A stretch of DNA of 9,776 nucleotides from an uncultured Collinsella sp. GTDB taxonomy: Bacteria; Actinomycetota; Coriobacteriia; Coriobacteriales; Coriobacteriaceae. Under the pieces are notes generated by a model that was given only the letters and a program-made list of their open reading frames with translations, made no database searches and had not been told where the DNA came from. The translations under genes and the position numbers were made by a program. The DNA is taken from positions 1 through 9,776 of the forward strand of contig CALKKS010000022.1 of assembly GCA_937995345.1 (NCBI GenBank), read 5' to 3'. This document shows, piece by piece, positions 6,411 to 9,776 of this stretch; positions within the stretch are counted from its first letter, which is position 1, and each line of letters begins with the position of its first letter.

Positions 6411-7559
6411 GTGAATTCATTTACTGCGAATCCGATCAAGACGGTCAAACCGATTCGTTGGATTGGGGCACTGCAGGGTCTACGGGCGATTGCGTTTCTT
6501 GCAATTTTTCTTTCGCATTCTGGGATTGGTCCTTTTGGGTGTTTTGGGGCCTGGGGTGTTTCCCTTTTTCTTATGATGTCGGGCTTTTTGATGTCATATC
6601 GATATCTTCAAAAATCGAATACGCCAACATTCGGCTTTTCATTTGTATGGTCTAAACTCAAGAAACTATACCCTCTCCATATAATTATGATGATTGCAAA
6701 GCTACCGTTTGCATTTGTTTATTTATTTCGCGGATGGATTTCCCTAGCGTTGTTGCTTGTTGCTATTTGCCTAAATGTAACGCTTTTACAAATTTGGATT
6801 CCAAACGAATCTTTATATACTTTATTAAATGGACCTTCCTGGTTTATGTGTGTCATAGCCCTTGCGTATCTTTTTTTCCCTTTATTTTTGAGTGCTCTCA
6901 GGAATATTGATTCTGTTTTATCGGCGTTTAAAATGCTGATTATATTTATTATCGTTCATGTTTTTTTCTCTTTGGTTTCTACCTATTTACTTAAAGCGGG
7001 TTTTAATCCGGAATATATAAAATGGTTCACATACTATTTTCCGCCAGTGAGATGTTGTGACTTTGGAATAGGCGGTATCTTAGGTTGGCTGTATTTGCAT
7101 CGAGCCTCTCGAGAATCGAGTCATCATGAGAGCTGGTTTCAGATTTCCTGCCTGCTCTTTTGCTTTCTTCTAGTTGCCGCATCAATGTATGTCTATACTT
7201 ATCGAGTCACAATACTTGGTCTAGATAGCTTTAGGTTCTCTCTGCTATTTCTTCCCTCCACAATGCTTTTGATTTGGCTGCTTTCCACTGCAACCGGTGT
7301 TGTTGAAAAGGCATGGAGCATAAAGCCATTACAATGGGTAGCTGAGATGAGCCCTTATGCGTTTCTTATTCATGACGTCGTAATTCGTTATGTCTGGATA
7401 GTTTTCCAAATGTGTTTCTCTGATGCCCCGAGGCTGATTGGTTTTCTAGTTTCGCTGCTGCTTACTTTATTTCTTTCTTACTTGTGGCGTAAATTATCTA
7501 CTAATTTACAGTTTGATTTTGGTGCCATTGCTATTGATCGAGTTAGACAGGGGAAATAA
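6411..7559 (+). CDS. Acyltransferase-3 family membrane protein (O-acetyltransferase-like)
   Basis: 382 aa from GTG. The N-terminal GALQGLRAIAFLAIFLSHSG, with Arg25 and His36, followed by GAWGVSLFLMMSGFLMSYRY, is the signature of the acyltransferase 3 family (PF01757; OafA, WecH and relatives). About ten hydrophobic segments follow, ending with MSPYAFLIHDVVIRYVW and a last helix near 345-365. There is no fused SGNH domain, so this is the membrane-only form. Members acylate (usually acetylate) sugars of surface polysaccharides using cytoplasmic acyl-CoA; His36 is the expected key residue. The gene is among the most AT-rich stretches of the window (28% GC in bases 6901-6960 by count). Its stop codon abuts the start of the epimerase gene, so the two are translationally linked. 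The acyl group and acceptor sugar are unknown. Confidence 0.88.
   Translation: MNSFTANPIKTVKPIRWIGALQGLRAIAFLAIFLSHSGIGPFGCFGAWGVSLFLMMSGFLMSYRYLQKSNTPTFGFSFVWSKLKKLYPLHIIMMIAKLPFAFVYLFRGWISLALLLVAICLNVTLLQIWIPNESLYTLLNGPSWFMCVIALAYLFFPLFLSALRNIDSVLSAFKMLIIFIIVHVFFSLVSTYLLKAGFNPEYIKWFTYYFPPVRCCDFGIGGILGWLYLHRASRESSHHESWFQISCLLFCFLLVAASMYVYTYRVTILGLDSFRFSLLFLPSTMLLIWLLSTATGVVEKAWSIKPLQWVAEMSPYAFLIHDVVIRYVWIVFQMCFSDAPRLIGFLVSLLLTLFLSYLWRKLSTNLQFDFGAIAIDRVRQGK
7549..7554 (+). promoter_or_regulatory. Ribosome binding site within the acyltransferase end, for wecB
   Basis: The purine run AGGGGA lies at 7549-7554, followed by AATAA and the ATG at 7560. The acyltransferase TAA and the ATG are directly adjacent (TAAATG), a layout that favours translational coupling. 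Confidence 0.6.
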
Positions 7560-8666
7560 ATGATACGTAAGAAAAGGGTTCTGTTAGTTTTTGGAACGCG
7601 ACCCGAGGCAATCAAGATGTGCCCACTTGTCAATGAGCTTAAGCGTCGTTTCGACAAATTTGACACTACTGTCGTTGTTACGGGGCAGCATCGTGAGATG
7701 CTTGATCAGGTCCTGCGCGTTTTCAATGTCAAGCCTGATTATGACCTTGCTATTATGAGACCGGGACAGACTCTCTTTGATGTGACAAGTGATGTCTTAT
7801 TGAGACTTAAGGCTATTCTTGAGAACGAAAAACCTGATGTCGTGCTTGTTCACGGAGATACTTCTACTAGTTTTGCTGCCGCGCTTGCTTGTTTCTACTT
7901 GCAGATTCCTATCGGACATGTAGAAGCTGGTCTTCGTACGCATGATATCTATAGTCCTTGGCCTGAGGAATTTAATCGACAGGCAGTTGACATCATAAGT
8001 GAATATTACTTTGCGCCTACGGAGAAGAGTAAGCAGAATCTGATTGATGAAGGGAAGTCGACGCAAAAGATTTGGGTCACAGGTAATACTGGTATTGATG
8101 CCCTGAGAACGACTGTCTGCGGTACATATTCCCATCCCGAACTAGATTGGGCGAATGGATCTCGTCTAATACTAATTACCGCACACCGTCGTGAGAATCT
8201 GGGCGAACCCATGCATAGGATGTTTCGCGCAATACGTCGTGTGATGGAAGAGCATCCAGATACTAAGGCAATCTATCCGATTCATATGAATCCTCTTGTG
8301 CGTAAGGCCGCACACGAAGAGCTCGATGGTTTTGAAAGACTCCATATTATTGATCCGCTTGAAGTGCTTGATTTTCATAACTTCATGGCGGCAAGTTATC
8401 TTATCCTTACCGATTCTGGCGGTATTCAGGAAGAAGCGCCTGGTCTTGGCAAGCCCGTTCTTGTCATGCGAGACACCACTGAGCGTCCTGAGGGCATAGA
8501 GGCCGGAACTTTAAAACTTGTTGGAACAAAGGAAGATGTTATTTATCGCGAGTTTAGTCGCCTGCTTTCTGATGAAACAGAATATGCGGCAATGAGCAAT
8601 GCGTCTAACCCCTACGGTGATGGTCATGCGAGTGAATATATTGCGAATGTGCTGGAAAATCGTTGA
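7560..8666 (+). CDS. wecB: UDP-N-acetylglucosamine 2-epimerase (non-hydrolysing)
   Basis: 368 aa, the usual length for WecB/MnaA. The enzyme interconverts UDP-GlcNAc and UDP-ManNAc in the cytoplasm. Family hallmarks are all present: VLLVFGTRPEAIKMCPL at the N-terminus, VLVHGDTSTS (Asp100), GHVEAGLRTHD (Glu122), PWPEEFNRQ (Glu136/137), ITAHRREN (His209), YPIHMNP, LTDSGGIQEEAPGLGKPVLV and RDTTERPEGIEAGT. Asp100, Glu122, Glu136 and His209 appear to correspond to E. coli WecB Asp95, Glu117, Glu131 and His213 (from memory of that enzyme). It starts directly after the acyltransferase stop. It supplies ManNAc, or a precursor for ManNAcA, for the polymer, or for teichoic-acid linkage units. Base composition is less AT-rich than in the acyltransferase (52% GC at 8461-8520 by count). 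mnaA is an equally valid name. Confidence 0.96.
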   Translation: MIRKKRVLLVFGTRPEAIKMCPLVNELKRRFDKFDTTVVVTGQHREMLDQVLRVFNVKPDYDLAIMRPGQTLFDVTSDVLLRLKAILENEKPDVVLVHGDTSTSFAAALACFYLQIPIGHVEAGLRTHDIYSPWPEEFNRQAVDIISEYYFAPTEKSKQNLIDEGKSTQKIWVTGNTGIDALRTTVCGTYSHPELDWANGSRLILITAHRRENLGEPMHRMFRAIRRVMEEHPDTKAIYPIHMNPLVRKAAHEELDGFERLHIIDPLEVLDFHNFMAASYLILTDSGGIQEEAPGLGKPVLVMRDTTERPEGIEAGTLKLVGTKEDVIYREFSRLLSDETEYAAMSNASNPYGDGHASEYIANVLENR

Positions 8667-8728
8667 TTAATTATGAAATGAATTCGAGTTATCGTTTTAT
8701 GTGGGCTGGTTCAAAGTGATATGTGTTG

Positions 8729-8734
8729 AATAAT
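8729..8734 (+). promoter_or_regulatory. Possible -10 box just before rmlB
   Basis: AATAAT (five of six bases of TATAAT) ends nine bases before the ATG at 8744. No good -35 box is seen at the right distance, and no Shine-Dalgarno sequence precedes this ATG. If the box is real, the transcript would start at or just before the start codon. The surrounding gap 8667-8743 holds nothing else that I recognise. Confidence 0.2.
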
Positions 8735-8743
8735 GCAGATTCC

Positions 8744-9724
8744 ATGATTAAGAACATCATCGTCACGGGTGGCTGCGGCTTCATCGGCAGCAACTTCGTG
8801 CACTACGTCGTGGACAACCACCCCGGCGTCCACGTCACCGTCCTGGACAAGCTGACCTACGCCGGCAACCCCGAGAACATCGCCGGGCTGCCCTCCGACC
8901 GCGTGGAGCTCGTCGTGGGCGACATCTGCGACGCCGCGCTGCTGGACGAGCTGGTCCCCGGCCACGACGCGATCGTCCACTACGCCGCCGAGAGCCACAA
9001 CGACAACTCCATCGCCGACCCCGAGCCCTTCCTGCGCACGAACGTCGAGGGCACCTTCCGCCTGCTGGAGGCCGTCCGCAAGCACGGCGTCCGCTACCAC
9101 CACGTCTCCACCGACGAGGTCTACGGCGACCTGGCGCTCGACGACCCGGCGAAGTTCACCGAGGAGACGCCCTACCGTCCGAGCTCGCCGTACGGCTCAA
9201 CCAAGGCGTCCTCCGACATGCTCGTGCGGGCCTGGACCCGCACCTACGGCCTGCGCGCCACGATCTCCAACTGCTCCAACAACTACGGCCCCTACCAGCA
9301 CGTGGAGAAGTTCATTCCCAGGCAGATTACCAACATCATCGACGGCGTCCGCCCCAAGCTCTACGGAAAGGGCGAGAACGTCCGCGACTGGATCCACACC
9401 GAGGACCACTCCTCGGCCGTCTGGGACATCCTGACCCGCGGCCGCATGGGGGAGACCTACCTCATCGGCGCCGACGGCGAGAAGAATAACATCACGGTCC
9501 TGCGCATGATCCTCGAGGCTATGGGTCGCGACCCCGAGGACTTCGACTGGGTCGCCGACCGCCCCGGCCACGATCGCCGCTACGCCATCGACAGCACGAA
9601 GCTCCAGCGCGAGCTCGGCTGGAGGCCGGCCCACACCGACTTCGCCGAGGGCCTGAAGCAGACCGTCGACTGGTACGTCGCCAACGAGTCCTGGTGGCGC
9701 CCGGCCAAGGAGGCCACCGAGTGA
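8744..9724 (+). CDS. rmlB: dTDP-glucose 4,6-dehydratase
   Basis: 326 aa from the ATG at 8744. A GTG at 8723 would add seven unconserved residues, and the family normally begins close to the first beta strand, as in MIKNIIVTGG here. It is an NAD-dependent extended short-chain dehydrogenase: TGGCGFIGSNFV (Rossmann motif, 8-19), HYAAESHNDNSI, VSTDEVYGDL with catalytic Thr123-Asp124-Glu125, and SSPYGSTKASSD with Tyr150-xxx-Lys154. SNCSNNYGPYQHVEKFIPR and RDWIHTEDH are RmlB-specific. It converts dTDP-glucose to dTDP-4-keto-6-deoxyglucose, the second step to dTDP-rhamnose. The gene is sharply GC-rich (67% in 8821-8880 by count) with strong C/G third positions, unlike the genes before it, and the change occurs within its first few codons. 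It is complete; rmlA, rmlC and rmlD are not in the window. rfbB is a synonym. Confidence 0.96.
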   Translation: MIKNIIVTGGCGFIGSNFVHYVVDNHPGVHVTVLDKLTYAGNPENIAGLPSDRVELVVGDICDAALLDELVPGHDAIVHYAAESHNDNSIADPEPFLRTNVEGTFRLLEAVRKHGVRYHHVSTDEVYGDLALDDPAKFTEETPYRPSSPYGSTKASSDMLVRAWTRTYGLRATISNCSNNYGPYQHVEKFIPRQITNIIDGVRPKLYGKGENVRDWIHTEDHSSAVWDILTRGRMGETYLIGADGEKNNITVLRMILEAMGRDPEDFDWVADRPGHDRRYAIDSTKLQRELGWRPAHTDFAEGLKQTVDWYVANESWWRPAKEATE

Positions 9725-9729
9725 GTATT

Positions 9730-9743
9730 TGCTCGCTTGAGCA
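9730..9743 (+). other. Small inverted repeat after rmlB
   Basis: TGCTC, loop GCTT, GAGCA forms a 5-bp stem five bases after the rmlB stop codon. There is no T-run after it, so it is at best a weak terminator. The remaining bases to the window end (9744-9776) are non-coding as far as can be seen. Confidence 0.2.
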
Positions 9744-9776
9744 CTGTTGAATATCGCGAAACAGCACCGCCGATAT

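Noticed and set aside
8711..9767. Minus-strand open frames opposite rmlB
   Set aside because: They are shadows of the GC-rich rmlB gene with valine/alanine/glycine-rich, repetitive translations and no recognisable domain.
9753..9776. ATATCG...CGATAT inverted repeat at the right edge
   Set aside because: Six-base arms 12 bases apart at the window end are expected by chance, and the context needed to judge them is cut off.

Overview
The window looks like part of a surface-polysaccharide (capsule or exopolysaccharide) locus from a high-GC Gram-positive bacterium. The best guess is an actinobacterium of the Coriobacteriia (Collinsella/Olsenella-like). That guess rests on the style of the two secreted peptidoglycan hydrolases (Y_Y_Y-like repeat modules joined to a glucosaminidase or NlpC/P60-type domain), a GC-rich rmlB and frequent GTG/TTG starts. 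It is an inference, not a database result.

Left part (1-3065): two tandem + strand genes for modular cell-wall enzymes. The first enters from the left edge and ends in a glucosaminidase domain. The second is a secreted protein of about 803 aa with six aromatic repeat modules and a C-terminal NlpC/P60-like cysteine peptidase domain. Modules 1 and 3 of the second gene are identical at DNA level over 288 bp. Modules 1-3 are GC-rich while the rest of the gene is AT-rich, so the gene is a mosaic whose joints fall on module borders.

Middle (3097-8666): an AT-rich block of polysaccharide genes. In order: a GT32-like DXD glycosyltransferase (+), a family 2 glycosyltransferase on the opposite strand, a Wzx-type flippase (+), an acyltransferase-3 family membrane protein (+) and a non-hydrolysing UDP-GlcNAc 2-epimerase, wecB/mnaA (+). 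A 15-bp perfect hairpin lies between the two convergent glycosyltransferase genes and overlaps the stop codon of the second. The flippase, acyltransferase and epimerase are closely spaced and probably cotranscribed; the acyltransferase and epimerase abut as TAAATG.

Right part (8744-9724): rmlB (dTDP-glucose 4,6-dehydratase) in abruptly GC-rich DNA that probably reflects the host backbone.

Together the genes imply a Wzx-exported, O-acylated heteropolysaccharide, probably using ManNAc (from WecB) and a dTDP-6-deoxyhexose such as rhamnose (from RmlB). The initiating sugar-phosphate transferase, a Wzy polymerase and rmlA/C/D are not in the window. The hydrolases may remodel peptidoglycan where the polymer is exported or attached, but no direct link is visible.
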